In this document: one piece after another, positions 25,785-37,426 of the stretch
How positions within the stretch are numbered: position 1 is the stretch's first letter
Layout: each line of letters opens with the position of its first letter
Source: Coptis chinensis
Taxonomy: Eukaryota; Streptophyta; Magnoliopsida; Ranunculales; Ranunculaceae
Direction: 5' to 3'
Assembly: GCA_015680905.1 (NCBI GenBank)
Contig: CM027377.1
Coordinates: forward strand, 30,342,501 to 30,406,500
Length of the DNA: 64,000 nucleotides
Notes under the pieces: generated by a model
The model's input: the letters and a program-made list of their open reading frames with translations, nothing else
The model's database searches: none
Told to the model about the DNA's origin: nothing
Made by a program: the position numbers and the translations under genes

Positions 25785-26491
25785 GTTAGAAAAAATGATT
25801 TGCTCAAATCCATTTAAATATGAATGAGTAGTTTGTCTCCCAAGTTACCCCAACTTAAGATGAAATGAGTTTTTTCAAACAAGACGTAATGTGAGAAAAC
25901 CTTTTCAAACAATGCATTTGTTTGAACAAGACATTATGCCGAAAAGGTGCGACCTTTCGAAATGTGACAATCGGTTTGAAACAAATGTCATCATGCCGAA
26001 AAAAGGTGCAACCTTTGAAAATAGACACCGGTTCAAAAAGATGAGGCTATATGCCGAAATGGTGTGTCCTTTCGAAACATGTGACTTTTCAAAGAGTTGC
26101 TTACTTTTTCCCAAGAGTCACTGTGTTGTTTCGAAAAGGCACCACTCACCTATAAATAGTGGATGAATTTGGAGAGAAAAAACACACCAGATCACACAGA
26201 GCTCTGATCTTTCTCTTCTCCCTCTGTTCTTAGTCAAATACTATGTTGTGTTCGCTGAGTCTATAGAATTGAAGTGCTAGCTTTCTATAGAAAGAAACCG
26301 TTCTATCTGGGAGATAGTTTCCCATCAACCTTCAAGCACCGCGGAGGGGAAAAATCTGTCTTAAGGACATAGTTTATCTACACTAGGCTCGGATTTAATT
26401 AAGAAGTACAAGACACTTACAAGACAAAAGGTTTGTATAGTTTGGTAATTGGTAAACGATAGAAGTACAATTAAGTTGGATATTCCTAACA
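25785..26491 (+). repeat. 5' LTR of the nested Copia
   Basis: This 707-bp LTR matches 31131-31835. It is preceded by the TSD CCTTC (25780-25784), which also follows the 3' LTR (31836-31840). The first base has been lost, so it starts GTTAGAAAA instead of TGTTAGAAAA. It ends GGATATTCCTAACA. Its U3-like part holds degenerate repeats of about 65 bp containing GCCGAAA, CCTTTCGAAA and GGTTTGAAA. Confidence 0.92.
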
Positions 26492-26600
26492 ACTTAAGAC
26501 GGATCTTCTTTTCTTCTTCTTCTTACCCCAACAATTTGTTTATGTTTTCTTTTCTTTTTGGTTTAAGGAAATAACAAAGTGTAGTTATATTTCGAATCAT

Positions 26601-29600
26601 GACAACACCACTAGTTACCCCCCGCCTATCGTTCTACTTGTTGTTTCCCATTCTCGTTCCTCATGGGGAGAAGCCCGAAAAGTTCAATGGAACCGATTTC
26701 AAGCTACCGGGCAACGTAAGATGCTCTTCTATCCGACTACCCCGAACTTGGCAAGGTTTTATGGGATAAGGCTCCCCGATGTAAGCCCCCGATGAAACCG
26801 ACAAAGAGAAGGTTTCGCCAAGGATGCTTGGTTTCATGCTGATTTCTTGTGTAGAAATTACGTCCTTAGTGGGTTGGCTGACTCATTATACATTGTGTAT
26901 AGTGTGTTCAAGACTGCTAAGGAACTTTGGGATTCATTGGACAAGAAATACAAGAGTGAAGATGCTGGCATGAAGAAATTCATAGTTGGCAGATTTCTTG
27001 ATTTCAAAATGACGGATAGTAAGACCGTCATAAGCCAAGTCCAAGAACTTCAAGTAATCCTCCATGATGTCATTGCTGAAGGAATGACCCTAGGAGAATC
27101 TTTCCAAGTGGCTGCTATGATTGAGAAATTACCACCATCTTGGAAGGATTTTAAGAACTATCTTAAGCATAAACGCAAAGATATGAATCTTGAAGAACCG
27201 ATTGTCCGCCTAAGGATGAGGAAGATAACCGCCTATCCGAGAAGAAGCGGCAAGGATCCCATGGTGGCAAAGGCCAATGTTGTGGAAGGATCAAGTGCTG
27301 CGGAAAGAGGAAGCACCAAGACAAAGCTCAAGGTGAAGAGAGTAGTACGCCTACTAAGTTCAAGGGCAAGTGCTACAATTGTGGGAAGGCTGGACATAAG
27401 GCAAGTGAATGTCGCAAGCCAAAGAAGTATAAGAAGCAAAAGACTGAAGCCAATGTGACAATGGACACGCTTTCTAACAATGTTAATGACATGAACCTAT
27501 CTGCTGTGGTTTCTAAATGTCTCATGATTGGAAATGAAAGGGAATGGTGGGTGGATACTGGTGCTACTCGCCACATATGCTCCAACAAGTCGATGTTCAC
27601 CACTTATCATGCTGTGGAAAAGGAAGAACAACTATTTATGGGAAACTCTTCTACATCCAAGGTTGAAGGCAAAGGAAAGGTGGTGATGAGGTTGACTTCT
27701 GGAAAGGAACTAACTCTGAATGAGGTGCTCTATGTGCCTGACATTCGCAAGAACTTGGTTTCTGGGTCGCTGCTGAGCAAGAATGGCTTTAAGTTAGTCT
27801 TTGTTTCTGATAAATTTGTACTAACTAAGAATGATGTATTCGTGGGAAAGGGCTATCTTCAGGATGGGCTCTTTAGGATGTCTTGTTTTACTATTGCGCC
27901 AAAAAGCACCAATAAAGTTGAATCTTCTGTTTTACTTGATTGAAGTCTTCACATGTATGGCATGGTAGATTAGGACATGTTAATTATGATACTTTATAGA
28001 GATTAATTAATTTGGACTATATACCAAAATTAAAAATAGAACCACACCATAAATGTGAAACTTGTGTAGAATCCAAGTTGACCAGATCATCCTTTCATTC
28101 CATTGAAAGAAGTACTGAACCTCTAGACTTAATACACACAGATATATGTGATCTTAAGTACGTGCAGACTAGAGGTGGTAAAAAGTATTTCATTACTTTT
28201 ATTGACGATAGCACTAGATATAGTTATGTTTACTTGTTGAGAAGTAAAGATGAGGCAATTGAAGTGTTCAAACACTATAAAAATGAAGTTGAAAATCAAC
28301 TAAGCAAAAAGATTAAGGCTATAAGGAGTGATAGAGGAGGTGAATATGAATCACCTTTTGAAGGTTTCTGTTCTGAACATGGAATCATTCATCAAACTAC
28401 GGCTCCTTATTCACCTCAATCAAACGGTATCAAGGAACAAAACCCGAACTCTAAAAAGAGATGATGAACGCTTATGTTGTTAAGTTCGGTTTACCCCAAA
28501 ATTTGTGGGGAAGCTTTGCTTTCGCCAATTACATTCTCAACAAGATTCCTAACAAGAAGATGCTTAAAACACCATACCTGAATTGTGGAAAGGTCATCGA
28601 CTTCCTACCTAATTCTTAAAAGTGTGGGGGTGTCTTGCTAAAGTGGAAGTCCCTAAACCTAAGAAGGTGAAGATAGGACCCAAGACTATTGATTGTGTAT
28701 TCATTGGATATGCAAATAATAGTAGTGCATATCGTTTTCTGGTTCATAAATCAGAGATTCAAGATATACATGTTAATACAATTATAGAGTCAAGGAATGC
28801 TTCATTCTTTGAAAAGACGTTTCCGTATAACATGTGTATAGAGTCAAGTTCAACAAAGAGAACTTTAGATGCTACAACTAGTAACCATCCTACACAAAGA
28901 GAAATTGAGGAGGAACCTAGACGTAGCAAAAGGTCAAGGACGTCAACGTCTTTTGGACCTGATTTTCTAACATACTTGTTGGAAAATAATCCTCAAACGT
29001 TCAAGGAGGCAATGTCATCTCTAGAAGCTACTTATTGGAAAGAAGCAATAAATAGCGAGATTGAATGCATAATGCAAAATCATACATGGGAATTGATAGA
29101 TTTACCACCAGGTTCCAAGACTTTGGGATATAAGTGGATATTCACAAAGAAATTTAAGACTGATGGATCAATCGACAAGTATAAAGCTAGACTTGTGGTC
29201 AAAGGCTTTAGACAAAAGGAAGGATTGGATTATTTTGACACTTACTCTCGCGATTACAAGAATAACTTCCATAAGGATGCTAATAGCAATAGCATCAATA
29301 CATGGATTTGAGATACATCAAATGGATGTAAAGGCGGCATTCTTGAATGGTGAGTTAGATGAAGAAATATACATGGAACAACCCGGCGGTTTATTGCTCC
29401 CCGACAAGAAAGGAAAGTTTGCAAGCTTGTTAAATTTTTATATGGATTAAAGCAAGCACCTAAACAATGACATGAGAAATTTGACAATGCAATGTTGTCA
29501 AACGGTTTCAAAATAAACGAGTGTGACAAGTGTGTCTATGTCAAAAGCACTCAAAAGGGATGTGTCATTGTTTGTCTCTATGTAGACGATATGCTAATTT

Positions 29601-30482
29601 TGGGTAGTAATATGGATGTCATAAAATCTACCAAACAAATGTTGTCTAGTAAGTTTGACATGAAAGATTTAGGTGTCATTTGATGTTATCCTAGGAATTA
29701 AGATCTCTAGGATGGAGGATGGACTTGTTCTATCACAATCTCATTACATTGAGGCGATTCTTGACAAGTTCAAGAAATATAACATCACACAAAAAGGTCA
29801 CCGGTTGACGTAAATCTTCATTTAGCCAAAAAATACGGAGATAGCATATCTCAACTAGAATACTCTCGTGATACTTGGTAGTTTAATGTATGTCATGAAC
29901 TGTACAAGGCCGACATAGCATACTCGTGAGCAAGCTAAGTCGATATACGAGTAATCCCCGCGAGATCATTGGACCGCCATATTGAGAGTTTTGGGATACT
30001 TAAAGTATACCAGAATTTTGGTTTGTACTATACAAGATATCCAGCCATTCCGGATGGTATCGCGATGCTAATTGGATATCGACACTAAAGACTCAAAGTC
30101 CACAAGTGGATATGTCTTTACACTTGGAGGTGTTGTTTCTTGGAAATCCTCAAAACAAATGTGCATAGCGAGGTCCACTATGGAATCGAGAATTCATAGC
30201 ATTGGACAAGGTGGAGAAGAAGCAGAGTGGCTTCAAATTTCTTAGAGGATATTCCAAACTGGGCTAAACTCGTTGAGTGATGTGTATACATCGTGATGAT
30301 ACCTAATCTGCTATTGGTAGAGTTAATGAGTAGCATGTATAACGGGAAGTCTCGACATATACGCCGTAGACATAATACTGGATAGACAATTGCTCTCAAA
30401 TGGAGTTATCTCAATCGACTATGTAAGGTCAAAAGATAACATTGCGGATCCGCTTACAAAAGGTTTAAAAGAGAGCAAGTAG
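26601..30482 (+). pseudogene. Decayed Copia gag-pol polyprotein
   Basis: Domains appear in Copia order but in several frames: gag of the UBN2 type (26601-27360), a CCHC zinc knuckle ([14 protein letters not shown], about 27369), protease with WWVDTGA (about 27547), GAG-pre-integrase WHGRLGHVN (about 27960), integrase core with HTDIC and RSDRGGEY (28012-28464), reverse transcriptase with MDVKAAFLNGEL (about 29320) and YVDDM (about 29580), and RNase H ending with IADPLTKGLK at the stop at 30482. Integrase before RT defines Copia (Ty1 type). Multiple indels break the frame (for example near 26700, 28440, 28620, 29250, 29470 and 29680), and the expected third integrase Glu region is altered. The element is dead. 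Confidence 0.93.
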
Positions 30483-31130
30483 AAAGATTATCAAGGGAAT
30501 GGGCTTAAAGCTTTTGAGATAATCAACCAAGAGTCATCATAATGGAAAAACCAACCTAGTATTTGGAGATCCCAAGATCTAGGTTCAATGGGCCAACTGA
30601 ATTATGTTTGTGACTCGTTAGCACCGGAGAGTAATATTATACTCTAACCCATTCTTATATAAAGGTGCATATCCGCTGCGAGAACCGGGGATAAGTCAAG
30701 CTTTTAATGATTTACTATATCTTGGAAAGTTATGTTATCCAAGTGGAGTATTGCAGGGATATTCTTTATAGAAATCACCTATGTTAGTCGCGAAGGGGCC
30801 GCTTCTATGAAAATTTTAAAGACAAATGTCTCAAAAGCACTATCGAAACCAAGAAGTGTTCAAGGCCAAAATGAACACAAACGCGTGAGAACCAACAAGA
30901 TTCGAGACGGCATGGCGTGAAGATGATTGTCTAGGTTTATACAAGCGGCCGACGGTTCAAGGACATTAATTGAAGTCTACCGATCGTCCAATTAAATCCG
31001 ATCGTCTTTCACTAAGGCAAGTTCAAGGCCTCCCATGCTACTTGACGATCGCGGTATCTTTTCATTTGTAAAAAGAACGTAAATCCGATGTTTATGATAG
31101 AATAAGCCAAATTTTCATTCATGTGGGGAT

Positions 31131-31835
31131 TGTTAGAAAAATGATTTGCTCAAATCCATTTAAATATGAATGAGTAGTTTGTCTCCCAAGTTACCCCACT
31201 TAAGATGAAATGGGTTTTTCTTGAAACAGTACGTAATGTGAGAAAAACCTTTTCAAAATGATGCATTTGTTTGAAGCGATTGCATTATGCGAAAATGTGC
31301 GACCTTTCGAAATGTGCCTTTGGTTTGAAAAATGCATCATCATGCCGAAACAGTGCAACCTTTTCGAAATAGGCACCGGTTGAAAAGCGATGCTATATGC
31401 GAAATGGTGTGTCCTTTCGAAACATGTGACTTTTCAAAGAGTTGCTTACTTTTTCCCAAGAGTCATTGTGTTGTTTCGAAAAGGCACCACTCACCTATAA
31501 ATAGTGGATGAATTTGGAGAGAAAAAACACACCAGATCACACAGAGTTTTGATCTTTCTCTTCTCCCTCTGTTCTTAGTCAAATACTATGTTGTGTTCGC
31601 TGAGTCTATAGAATTGAAGTGCTAGCTTTCTATAGAAAGAAATCCGTTCTATCTTGGGAGATAGTTTCCCATCAACCTTCAAGCACCGCGGAGGGGAAAA
31701 TCTGTCTTAAGGACATAGTGTATCTACACTGGGCTCGGATTTAATTAAGAAGTACAAGACACTTACAAGACAAAAGGTTTGTATAGTTTGGTAATTGGTA
31801 AAGAGTAAGTACAATTAAGTTGGATATTCCTAACA
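31131..31835 (+). repeat. 3' LTR of the nested Copia
   Basis: This 705-bp LTR begins TGTTAGAAAA after the purine-rich GTGGGGAT and ends CCTAACA, followed by the TSD CCTTC (31836-31840). It differs from the 5' LTR by many single-base indels as well as substitutions, most of them in the repeat-rich first third. Confidence 0.92.
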
Positions 31836-32472
31836 CCTTCCACTTATGTTCCCAAGAACACACCCACGTTGCCAAAACAAAGCAAACATGGGTCAGCAAA
31901 ATGGAATTTACTGGTATGAGTAGACTAACTACATATAAATGTTTCAAACTTTACTTATCTAACTAACACTTTAAATCTATCATAACCTAATCATTCTCAG
32001 CTTGGAAGACAGTTAGTTCCGTCCTCTCAAACGACATAGTTTCTTCCCAAGCAAAACTTCCATTTTATTAACTCATTCTAATAACTCTTTTTAATATCTA
32101 AATAATTGAATTACACTTACCAATATCCGCCGCTGTATAAGGGTAGGACCGCGTCCCTGCACAAAATATTATTAAGTCCTACCTTCCTGCAAAAGAAAGT
32201 TAGAACTTGTATATATAACATATGTAGATATTCTGTATGTATTCAAAGGTAAACCCAAGCATGCTCGTATAAACAAATTAATTTCTCTTGTCAATTAATC
32301 AATTACTTTTCTTATACACCCACCCTTTAGTACCTACTCCACGATTTGCACTCCACACATTTGCCAAATTACACATTCCTGTGTGCCTCTCTCCCACCGA
32401 ATACCACAATATCATAGCCATCTCTGGGCTTTCATACACATATTTCACAGCCTCTTTGGGCACAAAAACTCA

Positions 32473-32850
32473 GGTCATTCATGACACATTCAATGAATAC
32501 CTTAGGTCATTCCCGCCACATTCAAGGAATACCTATCATATCACTAACGGGCCATTCATGGCACATTCAATGAATGCCCTGGGTCATTCCTGCCACATTC
32601 AAGGAATACCTATCATATCACTAACGGGCCATTCATGGCACATTCAATGAATGCCCTGGGTCATTCCTGCCACATTCAAGGAATACCCAATCCTATATTC
32701 CGCGTACACTCAAGGAATTCAACTAACCCAAGGCTTAATACCTTAGTTCCTCTTTAGGGGCCCCAAACCATCACGGTCATTCATGGCACATTCAATGAAT
32801 ACCTTATATAACGCTTAACGGGCCATTTATGGCACATTCAATAAATGCCC
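32473..32850. repeat. 77-bp tandem array
   Basis: Copies start at 32505, 32582 and 32659 with an exact 77-bp step. Each contains GGTCATTCC-GCCACATTCAAGG and then CTAACGGGCCATTCATGGCA. Degenerate half-units flank the array at 32473 and 32775-32850. The block lies inside the candidate solo LTR. Confidence 0.85.
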
Positions 32851-33209
32851 ACCTAACATATGACTTCATCGGTCATAAACTCAATTCCAAAAACTTGAAG
32901 TGGAGAGTTCTAAAAGGGTGTGGTAAATTTTGTTTACGATTATTGAACTTTATTGTATATATTATTTCGGAGAACGAATGAATATCTTGATTCAAGTATT
33001 TTTTGGTTTCTGGCGTTATTAATTTCATGGATGTATAAGTGTCATAACGTTGTGTATCGTAAAAGACGAAAAAAATCATGGCGGTAAATACACTAACACA
33101 AGTATATTTAGAAAGGTCCTAGCCTAAGTCAAACATGCTAATTGTCCTAGACTTATCCTAATAGACTGAATCATAATTTTAGGAAAAAGTCAAATTTTTG
33201 GGTCAACCG

Positions 33210-33278
33210 GTCAAAGTCAACTCTGGTCAACAGTCAAAGTCAACTCTGGTCAACTGTCAAAGTCAACCATGGTCAAAC
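33210..33278. repeat. 23-bp repeats (GTCAAAGTCAA)
   Basis: Three consecutive 23-bp units (33210, 33233, 33256) carry GTCAAAGTCAAC followed by TGGTCAAC. Such motifs are common in long plant Gypsy LTRs and may be promoter elements. That role is inference. Confidence 0.8.
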
Positions 33279-35380
33279 TCTTCTAACCCCAAAAGCCCAA
33301 AGCCTAAAGCCCATAGTCTAACTTAAGCCAAAAATAAAAATCCAAAAGTAAAAAGATCTTAGCCCACCACGATTTTTGGCCCAAGCCCAAAGTCGTTTTT
33401 GCTACTGTTCATCTCTTTCTTTCAAATTTCCACCAACGCCTCCACCACCGATGCAGCCACCACCGGCCATCGATAACTAAAACCAACCCAGCGGTTTTCA
33501 TCCCCACAAAAACCCCTACACACCTATCCTAACAATTCATGATTTCGTTATACTGCAAAAATCGCATCCCACGCCATTAACAAACCTTTGGAGCTTCGAC
33601 AGCTCCTCTCCAGCACCCAATCCACCACTAACCCATTCACCTCAACCCAACAACAATGTCCCAACAAAATCCAAACAACAAAACATTCAAACAACACATA
33701 AAAAAATCGGAACGGTTTGGGTCTTGGTCGAACGCCATTAATGGCTGTTTCAAGGCTTCACGGCACTCCCACTCTCAAACAAATCTAAATACTTCACCAC
33801 GCACAGTTTCACCACTCCACAACATATACCAACCCAACAACAGAAAAGTTCAGTAAAACTATACAGACCGAATTCTAATGAAAAACAAGAAAAGGGCGTT
33901 TTGGGTTCTGAGGTTTACGCCCTTAACCACCGGTGTCGAGTCTTCGACATCTCAATGCTAAACTCGTCATAGTTTTATTTACTGTATTGTTGAAAAAAAA
34001 AGTATCTAACATAGTCTGCACCATTAACAGAGTCGGCACCTTAACAGAGTTTTACATACTGTGGTACTGCGACATTCGTATAACTCAGTCAACACCATTA
34101 AAGAGGTTTACACTATTTCAATTCGGAAAACAAGATACTTTGGGATGAATAGCATAAACACATATAACAAAAAAACTTGGACTACTCCTTTGTTATAAAC
34201 CTAACGACTTTCCTTAAAGAGAAAACCCCCAAAGATGGAAAGTCGACCGTCGGCCTTAAACCGGGCCGATCTTTCTTGTTCAAACCCCTTTTTTTTTTTT
34301 TCTCTCAGTAAAACTCTCCTCTTTTTTTTCAAACTCTCGTTTTGTTTTTCCCTAAAAACTCTACGTGAGAAACTCCTATTTTCTAGTTTTTATTTAACTT
34401 CTCAAAAAAATAAGGATAACTCTTATCTAGTTATTTACAGGCTTTTTTTTCCGTAACTACTGGATATCCTATCTCTATTTTATCTATTACATTATTATTA
34501 TTATTATTATTATCTTTATTATTATTAGGAAAAATAAAATAAAAAAATAAAAGACGAGGTGTTATAGTAGGGTTTGGATTGAATAATTGGGTGGACAATG
34601 TAAAGCTCATGATGTGTAGGTGCAGCCGGGCAGGATCAATTCAGTATAGATTCATTAGAGGTAGAGTATCAAACTTGAAGGTATATTCTAGAAGGAGGGT
34701 GACAATAACGTGCATTGGTAGGAATGGATTAGATCTGCATTGAAAGCCACATTATGTGTACGTAAGGACTTAGGTGTATATGAATAAATTCATTTATTAT
34801 TTCCATTGTAATCTCAATTAATTTTATACTTAGGCTATGTTTGATTGGAGCTGTGGCAAAGGCAAATTTTGTCACCATTTGCCACTAGTAAATTTGTAAT
34901 GTGACAATTGCAAATAATTTGTGGCAAATTTAAATTACCAATGTTTGATGATCTTGTGGTAAATATAATTTGCCCCGATTTGCAACCATTTGCATTTGTT
35001 TGATTGTCCAAATTTTGCGACAAATATTTCATTTTTTTCGTATTTTTAAAATATTTAAGATTTATTAATGATAGCTACTCTTATTTGTAAATTTATTTTA
35101 TTTTCATATGGTTTTATTTGTGTGGTTTTTTCCCACGGCAAGTAGTATTCAACTTTTAATTTTTTTTTGTTTTCAAACTCAATGAAATATAAGAAAAACA
35201 AAAAAAAAAATTATAAACAAGATCACTCTCGGCGAACTTCTCAACAATCTACCAACGATAACATACACAATACTAAATAATTTTTATGTACTATTGTGCA
35301 AAATAGTACTAAAAACATATTCAACCATATAGTTTTATCCATTAACACCATTGTTACATAATAAAAGACCAATGAATGAA

Positions 35381-35466
35381 GGATCTTGGTGGATTTGAAC
35401 CACCACCACCTTGGAATACATGAAGATGCAATCTCCCAAGTGCTCTACCATTTGAGCTAAAGATCC
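35381..35466 (-). tRNA. tRNA-like gene with enlarged anticodon loop
   Basis: On the minus strand this 86-nt unit folds as a cloverleaf with perfect stems: acceptor GGATCTT/AAGATCC, D stem GCTC/GAGC, anticodon stem CTTGG/CCAAG and T stem GGTGG/CCACC with loop TTCAAAT. The Pol III A box TAGCTCAAATGG and B box GGTTCAAATCC match consensus (B box with A for G), and a TTTT run follows about 17 nt after the 3' end. The anticodon loop is 21 nt, as if it held an intron of about 14 nt, but there is no T at position 33, so no anticodon can be assigned. It may be a real intron-containing tRNA, a tRNA pseudogene or the head of a SINE. Confidence 0.55.
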
Positions 35467-35499
35467 GTTATGGGGTAATCTACTAGTTTGCTTATCTAC

Positions 35500-35704
35500 T
35501 AGTTGCAACTACTGCAACACCCAGCAGTAGCACCCAACACACACTCCACCCAAAGAAGGAAGCAAAGACACGCCCACCCAGCAGTAGCACCGAGCACACG
35601 CTCCACCCAGCACACACTCCACCCAGCAACAACAACAGCAGCCGTAATAGCACCTAGCACACTCCACCCAGCAGCAATAGCACCACAGAGGCCACCGCAC
35701 CACA
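35500..35704. repeat. CACCCAGCA low-complexity repeat
   Basis: Imperfect repeats of ACACTCCACCCAGCAGYAGCACC fill about 200 bp. Open frames on both strands here (for example 35503-35709) are by-products of the repeat and not genes. Confidence 0.7.
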
Positions 35705-35810
35705 GATAATTAGTTGATGAGCAGAACTAGGGAAGTGAAATTATATAAATGCACCCTAGTCTTAATTCTTGAACTAGAAGCATATATGATATTAACATAC
35801 CAGGTTCTGT

Positions 35811-36627
35811 AATCAAGTCTTTTGTTGTCTCACTGTCTTTAGAAAGTCCTTTCTCGAGGTTATCACTTTCGCATGCATCAGTAACTCTAACTATAGTTTC
35901 TTCTTCTGCAACGAAAGAAGTAGTGATAATCTTGACAAGTGGAAATATGGTAATTTTTAAGCTTGATTAAAGAGAGCAATGGAAACTCCAACAAGAGCAA
36001 GCTCCACTAGACACTGTTATAATGTAAACACATTGTATCACTAAAGCGCACATAGCATGAGTGGTGCGGACGCATTGTAGAAAGCAGGAAAATGCAAAGT
36101 TTCTAATAGTTCATTGGAGAAAACTAAAGAAAATAACCAACCTATATGGCCAATGAATGTCGTATCAATTAGAGAAGCAATTGGGTCAGCTAGTAAAGCA
36201 AGTGTTGTAGGCAATGTAATATTTATAATCTCCCTTCCAAGTTCATCCTTCTTAAAAACAAGGCTGGCATTAGAATCAATGAACCATTAGGCAATTGCAA
36301 AAGATACTAAAGACTGGAAGAAGTATAACTAAATAAGCATGTATTGTCTTTGCAGCATTTCCTATGGGGTTGGGAGACTTGGGAGTTGGGACCATTCTCC
36401 CAGCTTAGAGGTTTTTGGTCATTTCCAACTGAAAACATTTCTAATATATATTATAATCACCTATTCATGATTGGGATGAGTTCCAAGGACCAATTCCCTT
36501 CTCACAACAGAAGCTAATTCTCAATATCAAATGTAAAAGAAACAAAGCAATACCTTGCATCCTGGAAGAAAACGTGGGCAGGAATTCTCTTCCTTTCCTC
36601 AGAGAGATTCAAATTGGATTCTGCCAT
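35811..36627 (-). pseudogene. Captured 5' fragment of a MATE transporter gene (FRD3/DTX42-43-like)
   Basis: Three exon-like blocks with splice sites lie on the minus strand. Exon A, 36627-36554, starts ATG and encodes MAESNLNLSEERKRIP, ending at AAG|GTATTG. Exon B, 36263-36142, encodes KKDELGREI, LADPIASLIDTTFIGHI and ends at a GT donor. Exon C, 36013-35811, encodes GVSIALFNQA, then a stop, KITIFPLV, TTSFVAEEETI, and a Glu/Lys-rich loop ending at a GT donor. These motifs and the long acidic loop are typical of plant citrate-type MATE proteins (FRD3, DTX42/43). Only the N-terminal part, roughly 130 residues of a protein of more than 500, is present. A TAA in exon C and a frame slip at its start disable it. 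It lies wholly inside the PIF-like element, which implies capture. Confidence 0.8.
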
Positions 36628-37426
36628 TACTAGACCAGAAAAAATATGCAGAACACAAGTAAGATACTTGTTCCCACGAATTGCCAAAGCTATTAGATGA
36701 TTGGTAAAAAATGCAAGATACTTGTTCCCCCAGTAGGCTAAACTTCTTCGAATTCGAGTGTTGAACGAACTGCAACTAAACTCCTTTAACCCAATACCCC
36801 CCCAAAGAATTGCTCAACACTCCAAGAGATTGATTTCTTTTTGAGTCAATGGAAAATCAACAAATTATCAATCACCAAAAGCATTCATCTCCTTTTAATT
36901 GTTACGCTCACCTATATTACTCAAAAAAGTTTCAATATAATCAAATATGGAAAAATTATCAAAGAAAACCAAACAGATGAGATTATAGATCCAATTAAAT
37001 TGTTAAAGTAATGATCCAAAGAATAAACAGAAAAGAAAAAAAAAATAAACAAAGAATGAGAGATGGAGAGAGAGATGAGCATACCCGAGGTGCAAATCGA
37101 TTAAAAAGAGATTATTGAGGGAGGAAGGAGAGAGAGAGATCGCGAACCGAGAAGGGGAGAGAGAAATGTTATCGGGGGTTTGTGTTTTTTCATTTTTGAT
37201 TGGTTGCAAATCATGGCAAATTTGTGTACAAATTTTGTCGTGGTAAAATTTCTTTCCTCCCCAGAAGAAGAATTTTGCCACCAAAAATCATGAAAATGAC
37301 AACTTGTGGCAAATCCAAAAAAAAATTTGCCATGACTCCAAAAACACATCAAACAGTGCCAAACAAGTGAATAGTGCCATTTATTTGCATTTGCCATGAC
37401 AAATGAAGCTATCAAACACAGCCTTA

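Larger units (their letters stand above)
25402..34566. mobile_element. Candidate 3.1-kb solo LTR (Gypsy type) split by a nested Copia
   Basis: After removing the Copia (25785-31835, plus one TSD copy) the flanks form one block of about 3.1 kb. It begins TGTCACAGCCCGAATTT, which resembles the start of chromovirus (Tekay/Del-like) LTRs, and ends GAGGTGTTATA. It is bordered by near-identical 5-mers GCAGG (25397-25401) and GTAGG (34567-34571). It contains a 77-bp tandem array and 23-bp GTCAAAGTCAA repeats, also typical of such LTRs. No gag-pol belongs to it, hence solo LTR. Boundaries and family are inference from the ends and the imperfect TSD. Confidence 0.5.
34833..37423. mobile_element. PIF/Harbinger-like element carrying a MATE gene fragment
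   Basis: The left end GGCTATGTTTGAT is matched by the reverse complement of the right end (GGCTGTGTTTGAT), and both are flanked by the TSD TTA (34830-34832 and 37424-37426). A 3-bp TTA TSD and a GGC-TGTTTG-type TIR fit PIF/Harbinger (Tourist-like) elements. The first and last 200 bp are rich in TTTGCCA/TGGCAAA repeats in opposite orientations. There is no transposase. Inside lie three exon-like blocks of a MATE transporter gene on the minus strand (35811-36627), a tRNA-like gene (35381-35466) and a low-complexity CACCCAGCA repeat (35500-35700). The structure matches a Pack-type, gene-capturing element. Confidence 0.8.

Noticed and set aside
32473-32850. Possible CRISPR-like array
   Set aside because: Units are contiguous 77-bp tandem repeats without unique spacers, and the DNA is plant nuclear.
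35503-35709. Frames on both strands rich in Pro/Ser/Thr or Cys/Trp
   Set aside because: Produced by the CACCCAGCA low-complexity repeat.
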